From Sabethes cyaneus (Eukaryota; Arthropoda; Insecta; Diptera; Culicidae): a DNA stretch of 64,000 nt. The translations under genes and the position numbers were made by a program. Shown here in pieces: positions 9,499 to 20,990 of the stretch. Under the pieces are notes generated by a model, which searched no databases, was not told where the DNA came from, and saw only the letters and a program-made list of their open reading frames with translations. Where the stretch lies: positions 30,292,964-30,356,963 of the forward strand of contig NC_071355.1 in the NCBI RefSeq assembly GCF_943734655.1. The letters are read 5' to 3'. Each line of letters begins with the position of its first letter. Position 1 is the stretch's first letter.

Positions 9499-12400
9499 AT
9501 GATACAAGATTTTTTTCTTCGGTATCATCAACATTGATATCTAGTACCGCCAGTTTCACTACAGGACGTTGCAGGATTCCGGTGGAAGTCAATACATCCG
9601 CTCGACGAACAATTTTATCCTTGCCCGCATACGTTTTTACAACTCGACCTCTTATCCACTTATTTCTCGTGCTTTCATCCGCAATTACAACTAATTCTCC
9701 TTCTGCTATCGGACGAACATTTGCGAACCACTTCGTTCGTCTTGTTATGGTGGGCAAATATTCCCTAATCCATCGACTCCAAAACCTGTCCAGGATAAGT
9801 TGCATTAGATGCCAGCTACTTCTAAGAGCAGTACGGGCATCGACGGGATTTTTAACCGCTTGTTTCACGCCTTTTGAACTCAGCATCAAAAAATGATTAG
9901 GGGTCAAAGATGGCCTATTTTCCGTTTCAAGAGGCACAAAGGTCAAAGGACGTGAATTCACCATATGTTCTGCTTCCGCCAACAATGTCCAGAAAGACTC
10001 CTCATCCAACTTCTTTTCATCAGGGAGTGTCCCCAGCATTACCTTTACCGAACGTACCATCCTTTCCCAGCATCCTCCCATGTGAGGGGCTGCTGGTGGA
10101 TTGAATCGCCATTGAGTGTCAGCATCGGTGAAGGTACATCCCAGCTCTTCGTTCATTTTTCTAATCTCCGCAGCCAGTTCCCGGCTTGCCCCAAGAAAAT
10201 TAGTTCCGTTGTCTGTGTAGATTTCTTGTGGAGCTCCTCGTCTTGCGATGAACCGCCGGATTGCCTTTTTGCAGGAATCTGTAGTCAAGCTCGTAACAAT
10301 CTCAAGGTGAATAGCCCGCACGGTGAGGCACGTAAACAGAGCTACCCAGCGTTTAACATTTGTTCTACCAACTTTAATCAAATATGGTCCAAAATAATCA
10401 ATTCCTACGAATGTAAATGCACGGTGCCATGGCGTAACTCTGGCTTTAGGCAGACAGCCCATTTTCGGATTCACTGGAGTAGCTCTATATACCCTACACC
10501 ACATGCATTTTTTTTTCGTCTGCCGCACCAAAGCCCTTAAACGAAAGATATAATATTTTTGACGTATTTCGTTAACTATAGTCTCATCATTTGCATGCTT
10601 ATACTCCCGGTGGTACCAGTCCAAAAGAAGTTCAGTGATGCGGTGATCTTTGGGAAGGATAATGGGATATTTCGAGTCAAAGGATAGGAAATTAGCATTC
10701 TCACAGCGACCGTCTACCCGTAACACTCCAAATTCATCCATTATTGGTGAAAGCTTGTATAGTTTGCTTGATGTCTCCAAAGCATTCATCTGTTCCTTTG
10801 ATACGGCTTGATTTCGTTTCAGTGTAGCAACTTCATCTGGAAAAGCGTCGGACTGTGCGAATCTCCACAAGCTTCTTTCGGCTCTTCTGAACTCCTCCCT
10901 GCTTAACTGCTGCATCATTTTTCCATCATCGTTGTCGATTTTCAAGAAACAATTCAAAAACTTATGCACGTATGCTATACATCTCAGTAATCGCTCCCAT
11001 TTTGAAAAACGATCAATTTCCACACTGGGCTTAATTACATAATGGCTGCATATGAAGGCTGGCCGCAACTCCTCGATAGTTTCAACTTCCAATTTTCTGC
11101 AGTCTCTTGGCCATTCTCGTTCTTCATCCCATAAAAACTTTGGCCCTTGGTACCACCGACTACTTGGGTTTAAAGATGGACATTTCACCCACTTAGTTGC
11201 CTCATCGGCGATGTTCAGCTTCGTTGGTACCCATCTCCATTCATTCTCCTTCGATAAACTTAAGATTTCGTTGACTCTGAAAGCAACGTATGGACGATAC
11301 CGGCGTAAATCTGATCTGATCCAAGCATTTACCGTAGTCGAGTCACCCCAGAAGCAAGTTCGACGTATTTGCAGTGAATGGCCTTCTTGGATAGTTTTTC
11401 TAAGGCGGGCACCGAGGACCGCAGCCAGTAATTCCAGGCGTGGTATTGACAATGGTTGAAGTGGAGCAACCTTTGTTTTTGAAGCCACTAACACACATCG
11501 GGCCTTTCCTTGCTCTACAATACGGAAATACGCGACTGCGGCAGAAGCTTGTTCACTTGCATCTACGAATATATGTAGTTCTAGACTATCCAAGTCGCCA
11601 GGCCTGTAGCTAGGAAAATAGCACCTAGGAACTTTCAAATCATTCAGCCTCCGCAGTATTCCAAGCCATTCCAACCACCGACCGAATATTTCCTTCGAAA
11701 TTTTTTCATCCCAGGCTATGCCCGTACGCCATACTTCCTGGAGAAGGATTTTCCCGTGAATCAGAAAAGCTGCGACAAGCTCGAGAGGGTCGAAAACACT
11801 CATTACGACCTTCAGCATTTCCCTCTTTGTTGGTATCGTTTGTCCCTGTATCAATTGATTTACATCAGCATTGAACGTCACTGAGAACGAGAAGACGTCC
11901 GTTTCCGGTAGCCAAATCATGCCTAGCAAACGCTCATAACAATTTTCCTTTTCCAATACAAACCGCTTCGCTGTGATGAGATTAGCTTCGCCGATTCGCT
12001 CCATAACAGCCGGACTGTTTGATACCCAGTTACGCATTATGAAGCCGGCCTTCGAATGTACCTTCGCCACGTTAATCGCCATATCAACCGCCTCGTCTAC
12101 CGTGTCCAGACTATCCAGGTAGTCATCCACATAGTGCTTGTTTCGTATAGCATCCGCTGCCTTTGGATAGCTCAGTTCATTTTCCGTCGCGTTCATATTT
12201 TTTATAAATTGTGATTGAGCAGGAGAACATGCTGCTCCGAAAATAGCTACATCAGCGACCATCGTTACGATCGACTTATGTGGGGCATCTCTCCAAAGGA
12301 ACAACTGTGCACTTTTATCCTCCTCCCGTATTAAAATCTGATGAAACATCTCCTGTATGTCCCCGCATATTGCTACAGCCCGTTCTCGGTATTTAAATAA

Positions 12401-15400
12401 TACGTGCAACAATGGAGTTAGTAAGTCAGGCCCTTTCGTCAGCATTGAATTTAAGGACACGCCATTTGCCTTTGCCGCTGCATCCCAAATTACTCTTACT
12501 TTCCCTGGTTTTTTGGGGTTCAGGACTATTCCTAAAGGTAGATACCACGTTCGTTCCGGATTAAATCCAGCCAGCTCGCTCACAGTCGCTTGATGCGCAT
12601 ATCCTTTACGTTGAAACTCAGCTATTTGTGTGCGAACGTTATCATACAGGTGTGGTTCTTTGTTTAACCGTTTCTCTAAGCATATTAGACGTTTTTCCGC
12701 CATACATCGGCTATTCGGAAACTTTACAATATCATATTTCCAGAGGAGACCCGTTATGAATTTTCCACCTTCGGTATGTATAGTTGTGGATTCTAAAATT
12801 TCACGGGCGCGTCGGTCCTCGATACCTTCTACATTTGGTGCAGCTACTATTCCAAGGCTCTCTACTGAGAAGAATTGTCGCACGTACTCATGCAACGTTT
12901 CGTCTGGTGTTGTAGCTATTTCGCAAATATGCATTTGTCTGTGTTGAAATGCGGAACCCTTTCGTATATTTCCACAGATTGCCCATCCGATACGCGTCTT
13001 CGTCGCAATTGGATCATGTAAACCCCCTCCTCTTATTTTCAGCGTAGCCAGCAGGTGTGTGTTATTTAACCCGATCAAAATTCCAGGTTTAGCTGATTTG
13101 AGACTTTTTACTGGAAGCTTTCTCAGGTGCGCAAATTGCATTTGCAGTTCATCGAAGTCCATCGTTTGTTTGGGAAGACCAAGTTCATCGACAGTGTATG
13201 CATCGTTTAATCCGTAGCATCGCTTACTGTTTATACCTGATATTTCTAATTTGTTAATATGAGAACTGTAAAGGGTTTTATTCACGCCACTAGTCCATTG
13301 TATACACAACGATTCTGCTTTCCCTTCTGCACCGAGCCTATTTGCAATAGTTTTCTCCAACAGAGTGACGGAGGAACCGTCGTCTAGAAAAGCGTATGTA
13401 TCAACTTGTCCGTTTTTGCCATAAAGCGTTACGGGTAATACTCGAAATAGTGTGGCCGATGTAGACTCGCGGTGTATAGTCACAGTAGCCGTTGTCAGTG
13501 ACGCGTTAGATGTTTCGCCACCAGGAATTGAATCATAATGGAGCAATTGGTGGTGTCGTTTTTGGCAGCCGTTCACGTTACAGATCTGACCTTTACACGG
13601 CCATTTGGAGTGTGACACTAGGCAACGTCGACATAGTTTGTTTTGCTTTACTATTTTCCAGCGATCATCTAGACACAACTTTTTAAACTTAAAGCATTGT
13701 GCTGCATGATGACCGATAAAATTGCATGCAGGGCACCTTTGGCGTTCTTCTTCTTTTTGCTCAGCAGCTACCGAAGTTTGAGCCGAGTGTACATTATTTC
13801 GCTTTCCAGGCGATACTTCCACCCGTTCGGGTGCAGAATGCGAGTTTACATAAGCTTTACCTTTTGTCTTAGCACCATCTCTGCTTGTTCGTTTACTTCC
13901 GTGATAAGGAACGACGCTAACTGTGGCGGAGGCAATTTTCGCCATATATTCGCCAAAGCTGCTGAGGTTTACAGTGGGGAGTTGTTGCTGATGCAAGGCC
14001 CAGTTTAATTTAACGTTCGCAGGCAGCTTGCTAACCAGCTCTTGTAACAATATAGGATTGGAAAGATGCGTAAACAAACCTACAGCGTTCAAATGGCTAC
14101 ACAGGTTTTGAACCGATAATCCGAAAGTCACTAGCGTATCTAGTCTATCAGCTTCGGGAGGCGGTATGGCACGAATTCTATCAATCATTATCTGTACTAC
14201 TTGCTCAGGGCGACCGTATAGCATTTCTAACGTTGAAAATACTTGTGGTACCGTCGTTGGATGCAAAAGGAAGGAACTCACGGCTTGCTTTGCGACCCCT
14301 TTTAGACACTTTTGTAAGCGCAGCAAATTTTCAAAATTAGAATACCCGCAAATTTCGGTGGAATGGAGATAGTTACTGCTGAATATAGGCCACTCTAATG
14401 GATCACCGTCAAATACTGGCAACTCTTTGCTGATCACTTGTCTGGCTGCCATTTGTTGCGGCGTGGGGCCTGCGCTTGCTGGTAATACAGAATGGTTTAA
14501 TACGGCGCGTGTACCATCTATCATACCATCAGGGTGAGATTGCGATTCCAATCGAGGATAATTATGATCACTAGGCAGTGAATCAAATGCATTTATATTT
14601 CGGCTGCTTTGACACGTGTTATGCATACTCAAACCGCTGGCCTCTTTCGAGGGCAACTCTCTGTGTCCACCGAGGGGAAGTATATGACACCTTTGGTTTC
14701 CATTTTCCGTCCTTCCAATGGTATCTTTATGAACCACTACTCTACTTTCCGCCACTATGCGTTGCATATCGTGCCGCAAACGTTGTTCCTGTTGATTAGC
14801 CAGTATGAGCTTCTCTTTCAACTCACATTCCACTCTACGCAGACGTGTTAGCTCTAAATCTTTTTCCGCTAAATCGGCCTGAATTCGTTTCTGATAGTCG
14901 ATATTGGTTTCTTGCCGTTTCTGTAATTCTTCTTTTCGTTGAATTGGCATCTGTTCTACTAGTGTTTCCAATGGCAGCTCGCGTTGATCTCTGACATGAT
15001 TTCCCTTCTGGGCCTGTTGTCTACGCAGATCTAATGTTTCTTTATACCACTGGTCGTATGGAGCTCTCGGAACCAATTTCGATTTCGCTCCTCTGTTACT
15101 GCTAGTAGTTGGTATCGGGGGTGGCACTGGTAGTAAATCTACATATCGTTGCATATCAACTGGTTCAAGAGCCAAACATTTTAATTCTCGACTTTCTTCA
15201 CCTGCAGCACTGATATTATTGATTTGTAACTGCCGTTGCGCATCAATGTTACCGTTTTCTCGCGATATCTGTTCCATGTTAATAGAAATATGATTCTTAT
15301 TCACTGGAGTAGATGTAACTTTCGCACCGCTCTCTCTGTCAACCTGATTCACCGATGGTAAAAGAACCGAAATTGAATCTTCGAGATGTCCGGACGTCTT

Positions 15401-16093
15401 TTCAACGACGCCGACATGTTCCTTCTCGCGAGAAATTTCCTCGATCCATTCCTCCACTCTGTCTAAACCACGGTCACTACGCTGACTGCGTATACTCATC
15501 ATTTCATCATTCTGCTGGTTTAGTAACTCGTATTTTTTTGCTAAAAACTCTTTATCCCGTTTTGCTTGTTCTAGCTGGGCTTTTTCCATAAAAGCTTTCT
15601 CTTCCGCCAGACGTTCTAACTGTCGCTTTTCCTGTAAATTACGTTCTTCCTCTAAACGTTGGAGTTCTAAAGCTATACGAGCTTGTCGGACACTGGAAGT
15701 ACTTGTTCGGTTACTTTTGGACTTATGAGCGCCGCCCGGCGCTACACATTTATCGCATCGAAAAGCATTTTTGTAAACCGTATCACAATTCACTCCTGCA
15801 CAGTCGAAATGATACCATTGAAAACACTGTCCACACTCCACCATATACAATTCTGCATCGTTTGGCCTATCGCACATACCACAGTCCGTATTTTTTCCCC
15901 TGGTGGCGTCTATCTCCGACGGTTGGAAAGCATTATTCGTAGGCACTACATTTACCGCACAGGCCGCGTCATTATCCCTACCGATTTGTAGGTTAGCTCT
16001 TTCTGCCGCTGCAAGGGCTCGTGTTACCGATCGAGTTTGACGAACGTTGGATCTCTGCAGCACACTCGGCGCTTGAGCTGATGATTTAGGCAT
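9497..16093 (-). CDS. BEL/Pao gag-pol polyprotein with PHD finger
   Basis: The open frame runs from 16243 (2248 residues), but its first 43 or so residues lie in the LTR. The likelier start is Met51 at 16093, giving 2198 residues. Numbering below follows the long frame. Residues 121-166 form a C4HC3 PHD zinc finger (C121, C124, C137, C140, H145, C148, C163, C166). Residues about 185-250 and 400-500 look like coiled coil. A gag-like DUF1759 region lies at about 605-770 and a CCHC knuckle at 837-850. The aspartic protease has D955-G956. The reverse transcriptase has D1295 and YVDD at 1371-1374. RNase H has D1561, E1604, D1634 and D1680. The integrase has D1949, D2011 and E2060, and a DUF5641-like tail follows to the end. 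No stop or frameshift is seen, so the copy may be competent. Confidence 0.96.
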   Translation of the reverse strand: MPKSSAQAPSVLQRSNVRQTRSVTRALAAAERANLQIGRDNDAACAVNVVPTNNAFQPSEIDATRGKNTDCGMCDRPNDAELYMVECGQCFQWYHFDCAGVNCDTVYKNAFRCDKCVAPGGAHKSKSNRTSTSSVRQARIALELQRLEEERNLQEKRQLERLAEEKAFMEKAQLEQAKRDKEFLAKKYELLNQQNDEMMSIRSQRSDRGLDRVEEWIEEISREKEHVGVVEKTSGHLEDSISVLLPSVNQVDRESGAKVTSTPVNKNHISINMEQISRENGNIDAQRQLQINNISAAGEESRELKCLALEPVDMQRYVDLLPVPPPIPTTSSNRGAKSKLVPRAPYDQWYKETLDLRRQQAQKGNHVRDQRELPLETLVEQMPIQRKEELQKRQETNIDYQKRIQADLAEKDLELTRLRRVECELKEKLILANQQEQRLRHDMQRIVAESRVVVHKDTIGRTENGNQRCHILPLGGHRELPSKEASGLSMHNTCQSSRNINAFDSLPSDHNYPRLESQSHPDGMIDGTRAVLNHSVLPASAGPTPQQMAARQVISKELPVFDGDPLEWPIFSSNYLHSTEICGYSNFENLLRLQKCLKGVAKQAVSSFLLHPTTVPQVFSTLEMLYGRPEQVVQIMIDRIRAIPPPEADRLDTLVTFGLSVQNLCSHLNAVGLFTHLSNPILLQELVSKLPANVKLNWALHQQQLPTVNLSSFGEYMAKIASATVSVVPYHGSKRTSRDGAKTKGKAYVNSHSAPERVEVSPGKRNNVHSAQTSVAAEQKEEERQRCPACNFIGHHAAQCFKFKKLCLDDRWKIVKQNKLCRRCLVSHSKWPCKGQICNVNGCQKRHHQLLHYDSIPGGETSNASLTTATVTIHRESTSATLFRVLPVTLYGKNGQVDTYAFLDDGSSVTLLEKTIANRLGAEGKAESLCIQWTSGVNKTLYSSHINKLEISGINSKRCYGLNDAYTVDELGLPKQTMDFDELQMQFAHLRKLPVKSLKSAKPGILIGLNNTHLLATLKIRGGGLHDPIATKTRIGWAICGNIRKGSAFQHRQMHICEIATTPDETLHEYVRQFFSVESLGIVAAPNVEGIEDRRAREILESTTIHTEGGKFITGLLWKYDIVKFPNSRCMAEKRLICLEKRLNKEPHLYDNVRTQIAEFQRKGYAHQATVSELAGFNPERTWYLPLGIVLNPKKPGKVRVIWDAAAKANGVSLNSMLTKGPDLLTPLLHVLFKYRERAVAICGDIQEMFHQILIREEDKSAQLFLWRDAPHKSIVTMVADVAIFGAACSPAQSQFIKNMNATENELSYPKAADAIRNKHYVDDYLDSLDTVDEAVDMAINVAKVHSKAGFIMRNWVSNSPAVMERIGEANLITAKRFVLEKENCYERLLGMIWLPETDVFSFSVTFNADVNQLIQGQTIPTKREMLKVVMSVFDPLELVAAFLIHGKILLQEVWRTGIAWDEKISKEIFGRWLEWLGILRRLNDLKVPRCYFPSYRPGDLDSLELHIFVDASEQASAAVAYFRIVEQGKARCVLVASKTKVAPLQPLSIPRLELLAAVLGARLRKTIQEGHSLQIRRTCFWGDSTTVNAWIRSDLRRYRPYVAFRVNEILSLSKENEWRWVPTKLNIADEATKWVKCPSLNPSSRWYQGPKFLWDEEREWPRDCRKLEVETIEELRPAFICSHYVIKPSVEIDRFSKWERLLRCIAYVHKFLNCFLKIDNDDGKMMQQLSREEFRRAERSLWRFAQSDAFPDEVATLKRNQAVSKEQMNALETSSKLYKLSPIMDEFGVLRVDGRCENANFLSFDSKYPIILPKDHRITELLLDWYHREYKHANDETIVNEIRQKYYIFRLRALVRQTKKKCMWCRVYRATPVNPKMGCLPKARVTPWHRAFTFVGIDYFGPYLIKVGRTNVKRWVALFTCLTVRAIHLEIVTSLTTDSCKKAIRRFIARRGAPQEIYTDNGTNFLGASRELAAEIRKMNEELGCTFTDADTQWRFNPPAAPHMGGCWERMVRSVKVMLGTLPDEKKLDEESFWTLLAEAEHMVNSRPLTFVPLETENRPSLTPNHFLMLSSKGVKQAVKNPVDARTALRSSWHLMQLILDRFWSRWIREYLPTITRRTKWFANVRPIAEGELVVIADESTRNKWIRGRVVKTYAGKDKIVRRADVLTSTGILQRPVVKLAVLDINVDDTEEKNLVS

Positions 16094-16114
16094 ACCTTTA
16101 TAAATTTTTGAGTA

Positions 16115-16528
16115 TGTTCCGATGTTTATGGAGGTTTTGTAGACAAACTCTAAATTTTTCTGTTGAGTCAGCTCAAAACTGTAAGAAGCACGTTTTATTA
16201 TGAGGTTGAAAAATACATTGAATATCTTACATTTAGTCTCCAAATTTAATTCCTAACACCAACCCAAATATGACTAAGCGATAAATTTAAATCTGTAAAT
16301 AATATATGTAAACTGAATTAATCAGAATCAATAATTTGCAAAATATATTTAAGTTACACTTTAACGCGATTGTTTCACAGTGAATCTATATTGGATCTAT
16401 TGAAACGGACCCTCTTCTCCTCTCTCTCTTATCACTATCAATAACTGCTATTCATATAATCTGTCATTTCGCGCCATATCAACCTTAATCGGTAAAGCGG
16501 CTACCCGAGCAAACGAACACTGCTAACA
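16115..16528 (-). repeat. 5' LTR of the BEL/Pao element
   Basis: This copy of the 414-bp LTR lies upstream of gag-pol on the minus strand and would carry the promoter. It is followed on the right by the CATAT target duplication. Confidence 0.95.
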
Positions 16529-17300
16529 CATATATTTGCCCTATTTTTAAAAAAGAACATTGACTCGAGTGTAACAACTATCGAGGCATTACATAAGCTG
16601 TACTTCATCCCGTAGCCTGTTCTGTAGACTGAAACCGTTAGTGGAGTCCTTCGTCGGCTAGTACCAAGCTGAATTTCGTGAGGGTCGCTCCACAACGGAT
16701 CAGATCTGCACTCTGCGTCAGTAACTAGACAAATTCAATGATTACAAGTCTGCTCGTACAGACTCATCATCTGTTTGTGTACTTCAAGGCTGCGTACGAT
16801 TTAGTAAAACGAAACGAACTATGGCGGAGAATGCTAAAGCTTAGTTTTTCGACGAAATTAAGCTGACAGCCGCTTTCGTGATGTAAGATGAATAGAAGCA
16901 AGGGGATACACTCTTTAACACGCTATTAGAAGGTGCAATGCGATGGGCAAACGTGGAAATAAACGGGACTATAATCACGAAATCTCACATGCTTCTTGTT
17001 TTTCCGAATGATATCGCCATCATCGGAATCAACCGTAGGACAGTGGAAGAGGCCTTTAGGCTTTGTAAATAGGAAGCAGCGTGATTGGGACATTAACACC
17101 ATAAAGGCCGCCAGACGATGTGGTTGCGGGCAGGGATCGTGACAGAAATGGTGTTGGTGCCAATATGTAGTAGCTGAATGGGGAACGATATGAAGTAGTG
17201 AAATAAAACGACGGATTGAAGATACGAATCGGACTTTCTATGAATTTCATAGCCAGCGTTAGCCCAATGTTAGAAAATTCGCACAAAAGTGGTGCACAAC
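16529..17300 (+). pseudogene. Right fragment of RTE-like reverse transcriptase relic
   Basis: Scattered frames on the plus strand encode decayed RTE-clade reverse transcriptase. A CPIFKK segment comes first, then FKAAYD.VKRNELW near 16790-16825, then a damaged FADD box near 17000, and SSEIKRRIEDTNRTFYEF near 17190-17250. Stops and frameshifts are frequent. It continues the fragment at 9012-9073, from which it was separated by the BEL insertion. Confidence 0.8.
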
Positions 17301-17419
17301 AGAATATTACTCCTCTTAGTGGCCCTTAACGCACATGAATCGCAAAGGAAGCTAATTGATTAATTTTTTTATTTGTTTATTTTTATTTACGACGCTTGGG
17401 CAACTGTCCTGCTGTTCGC
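17301..17419. other. AT-rich spacer
   Basis: Short spacer with runs of T and TTTATTT. Nothing is recognised. Confidence 0.5.
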
Positions 17420-18566
17420 AACCCGGCAAATGATTAACTACTCGATTTAGCAATCAACCTATTGGAGTTCACATCTACTTGTATATCACATATGGAACAA
17501 AAGGCACAAATTGATGTGATCTACACGGACTTGAAGGCTGTGTTCGATCGTATTGACCATAAAATACTGCTGCAGAAAATTTCGCAACTTGGTGCATCTC
17601 AGAATTTTACGAAATGGCTCAGTTCCTACCTATGTGGTAGAGTCCTATGCGTACAGCTCGACTCTTGCTTCTCTTTCCAGTTTACCAACTTATCGGGAGT
17701 ACCACAAGGTAGCAACATGGGACCGCCTCGCTGCTTGGAGTTGGATGCAAGCTGATGTATGCTGACGATTTGAAATTATATTCAGTAGTTCGTTCCATAG
17801 ACGATTGTATCCGGCTTCAAAGGCTCTTGGATGTGTTTGTTGATTGGTGCAAGACAAATTGGCTTGTTATCAGCATCACAAAATGTCAAGTGATGACTTT
17901 CCACCGCATCGCCAGTCCGGTTGTTTTCAACTACCAAATAAATGAGCATGTACTCAAAAGAGTCGATCAAGTCAATGACCTTGGGGTACTGCTTGACACC
18001 AAACTCACATGAAGGCACTGTATTGTTCATTAGTTCGCCCGTTGATTGAAAATGCTTGCGTGGTATGGTGCCCCTATCAGTTGTCGTGGAATTTGCGTAT
18101 CGAAAGAGTGCAAAAACGTTTCTTGAGGCTTGCGTTGAGAGACCTATCATAGCGCGATCCAATCAATCTATCACCGTACGCCGATCGTTGCCGTTTATTG
18201 GGTCTTCAGACACCTTGAATAGCGTAGGAAGGTTCAGCAAGCAGTGTGTGTTGCAAAGATCTTAAATGGCAAAATCGAGTCACCGAGAATCCTGTCTCTC
18301 ATCAACTTTCGTGCATCGCAACGTGCCCTGGGCTCAACCGAACTATTACAACCGAGATTCCATCGGACCACCCTTGGATCCTATGAGCCAATAACTGCCT
18401 GCATCCGGACTTTTTCTATTGTGGAAAGCTTATTTGAATTTAATGAACCATCACATAAGTTTGCTCAAAAATTGTATAGTGTTAGCTTTTTATAAACCGA
18501 CCAGAAATATTCAATAAGACAATCCATGTCAGTTGATTTTTACAAATAAACAAATAAACCAATAAA
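17420..18566 (+). pseudogene. Jockey-clade non-LTR retrotransposon relic, 3' part
   Basis: The plus strand encodes the C-terminal half of a Jockey-type reverse transcriptase in several frames. At 17520-17730 it has YTDLKAVFDRIDHKILL and SGVPQGSN. At 17755 a YADDLKLYS box follows in another frame. Near 17975 is VNDLGVLLD, and from 18009 on a LIENACVVW...RIERVQKRFLRLA segment. Part of the sequence between SGVPQGSN and YADD is deleted. The copy ends in an AATAAA-rich tail (about 18541-18566), as expected for a reverse-transcribed 3' end. Confidence 0.9.
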
Positions 18567-18579
18567 CTGAATCTTTCGT

Positions 18580-20990
18580 GGATAGTACTGGATCTTCACT
18601 GGGACGCATTAATTCTGGTACTATGGAAGCCACTGATCCACCCAGCACAATCGCGCTACTGCAGCCTTCGTTCAACAGTCGTCCCGGCCCTGTGTGTGAA
18701 GTTGGAGCAGTGGTCTTTCAACCTGAGAAAAAAAGGCAAATACGATTAGTTAACGACCAGATCAGCGTGCGACCCGTTCGCCAGTTCCAGCTACCTGACG
18801 GCCCATTATCAGCCTGAACCTGACTTCTTGTTCCCAAGTCCCCTCGCAACAGTCGCGCTCTTCCCGCCTTCGCTCAACATTCGTCCTGGCCCTGTGTGTG
18901 GGCGTGCAGGAGGGGTCTTCCATCGCTTTACCCAAGGCAAGTACGATTCAGTCTCGAGCCATTTGTTTCATGGTTCTAGCCTGAATTATTTCATGGTTCT
19001 AGCGCATCGGATGGCCTGAATGACGGCGGTGACACGTTGGCCCAATGGGCAGTCGCTAAACCTGCGGTGGAGGAATACTGACACCCTTCTACAGCTACTG
19101 AGGACACCATTCCAAAATATGACTGTATCCGTCTATACTATCAAAATGTTAGAGGGCTCCGCATCAAAATCGACTACTTCTTCAGCTCAGTTAGTGACGT
19201 TGCAATTGTTGTGGTGATTCTCCCCACGATTTTTACCGCAACAACCGCGACCCCATTGGCTCGTGCAAAGCAAGAGGTTGAGATGTACTTATAGCCATGT
19301 CTAAACGATACAGTTCTTTTGAATCAGCAATCATCGATGATTGTTAGGTTGAGCAACTTTGGGTTATTGTGAATGGAGGTAACCGAACTATTTGTCTTGG
19401 CGTTGTCTATATTTTCTCAGTTTTTTCTACTTCCCCGAAAAGCGTTGGGCGTCATATAAAAGTTGAATCTGCATTCATGTGAAACTAGGATTATTAGACT
19501 TTCACCTACTGTTTGATGATTACAACCAACTCAGCCTTCGTTGGAATTACCCTGCTTCTGGAAAAGTGGAAATCGATCAGACTAGCTCTGTATTCAATGC
19601 TGCAAACTCGTGGGTGGTATGGCATTACTCGACATGCAGCAGATAAATCTATTCGCGAATAGCTGATATCGGGCCTTGGACTTGATGTTTGCTAATGCCA
19701 ATGTAGTCAATCCGAGCGATGTGATCCAACCACCTGAAGCTGTTATCGAAGTCGATCCGTTAGATCCTCCAGTAGTTGTCACTCTTAGCTGTCCGCCTCT
19801 CCTTCGATACAAAAAGGTAAACGAGAGTTTGTCCACACTGATTTTACTGGACTGAACGAAGCTTTGCGTTCAACGGATTGGCCAAACCCTGGTCAAATTC
19901 ATGACTTTATCGTTTAAAATGTAAAAGATCTACAGCGCTTGACAAGTACTCCCATATACGGGATGCGATCAACAAACAAGAGTTTGTTAGAGCTAGTCGT
20001 CGAAACAGAACCCATAATCGTCATTTTTGCTCGTGATATGTTTCGCAAAAGATCAAAATCTCAAACGTTTTTGGTCATTCGAGAAGCGCAAGGAGAAGCG
20101 CAAGGAAACTGGACTTGCTGGAAATGCTGAACTGTTGCACAATACAACTCAACTGATCAACTTGGCTTTTTTACTGGTCGCTTGATTAGCACAAATTTGA
20201 TGAAGTTCAGTTAATTTTGTCTACAACTTTTGGAAGATGGAGCACAAGTCGACACGGGGATATCAAAGCAGCGTTTGATCGTGTTGACCACACCATACTG
20301 CTAGCCAAAATAAAACATCTCGGTGCCTCTGCTACTTTTGCCCATTGGCTGAAATCCTTCCTTGAAAACCGCTGTCTTTCTGTGAAACTGGGGAGCACTG
20401 TGACTTACGATTCAGCACAGTTATTCCAGAAACAGCCAGAATATTGAATGCGCAACGACCGTCGAAGATCTAGGTGTTCTATTGGATACCGAACTGACAT
20501 TCCTGGACCGCTACAGCAGCATCATTTCCAAAGCAAACAAGAGCCAGAACGGATTCAAGGATTCAGAACGAGAATCGCTAAAGAGCGTGATCCAAACTAC
20601 TTGAGAGCTTTGGAGCCCTTACACTGGCCTTTGGACTGCGAGGATCGAATCTATACAAAAAAGGTTCATCTGGTACGGGCTTCGGAAATTACCCTGGACG
20701 GATCCAGTCGACTTTCCTCCATACGAACACAGGCGGAAGCTGCTGAACATGGACGCATTGGAAAAGAGAAGAAACTATATACGTGCCGTTTTTGTTGCAA
20801 AATTATTATGCGAATCAATTGATGCACCTTGGTTTCTAGCAAAAATCAATATGAACGCGCCCTCGAGAGTTCTTCGCTCAACTGACTTTCTCAGAATTCC
20901 GTTCCATCGTACGTCTTCATGGTCAAAACGTTCAAGTGTCGTTTATGTAATCATAGGTCATTTTAATTTGTAAGTTTTTCAGTATTTTAT
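18580..20990 (+). pseudogene. Second Jockey-like non-LTR relic with endonuclease remnants
   Basis: A decayed Jockey-like element on the plus strand. An APE endonuclease start is visible near 19120-19300, reading as YYQNVRGLRIKIDYFF with later frameshifts. Reverse transcriptase motifs DIKAAFDRVDHTILL and LGASATFAHWLKSFL lie at 20250-20370. After a deletion of the YADD region comes the C-terminal segment with VEDLGVLLDTEL, RIESIQKRFIWYGLR and a typical tail to about 20970. 18660-18920 holds two similar copies of a segment reading RPGPVC, probably a 5' region. Confidence 0.8.

Larger units (their letters stand above)
9074..16528 (-). mobile_element. Complete BEL/Pao LTR retrotransposon, 7455 bp
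   Basis: Two direct 414-bp repeats (9074-9487 and 16115-16528) start TG and end CA. They flank one gag-pol frame on the minus strand. A 5-bp duplication CATAT lies immediately outside both ends (9069-9073 and 16529-16533), the length expected for BEL/Pao integration. The LTRs look identical by eye, so the insertion is recent. A purine tract abuts the 3' LTR. No usual TGG-type primer-binding site is obvious next to the 5' LTR. No envelope gene is present. Confidence 0.97.

Noticed and set aside
9534..15991. About a dozen plus-strand frames of 60-190 codons opposite the BEL gag-pol
   Set aside because: Antisense shadows of a strongly coding frame; none has a recognisable domain.
16094..16243. 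First 50 codons of the long BEL frame
   Set aside because: Most of this extension lies in the LTR, so it is probably not translated; the same reading also appears from the other LTR at 9202-8921.
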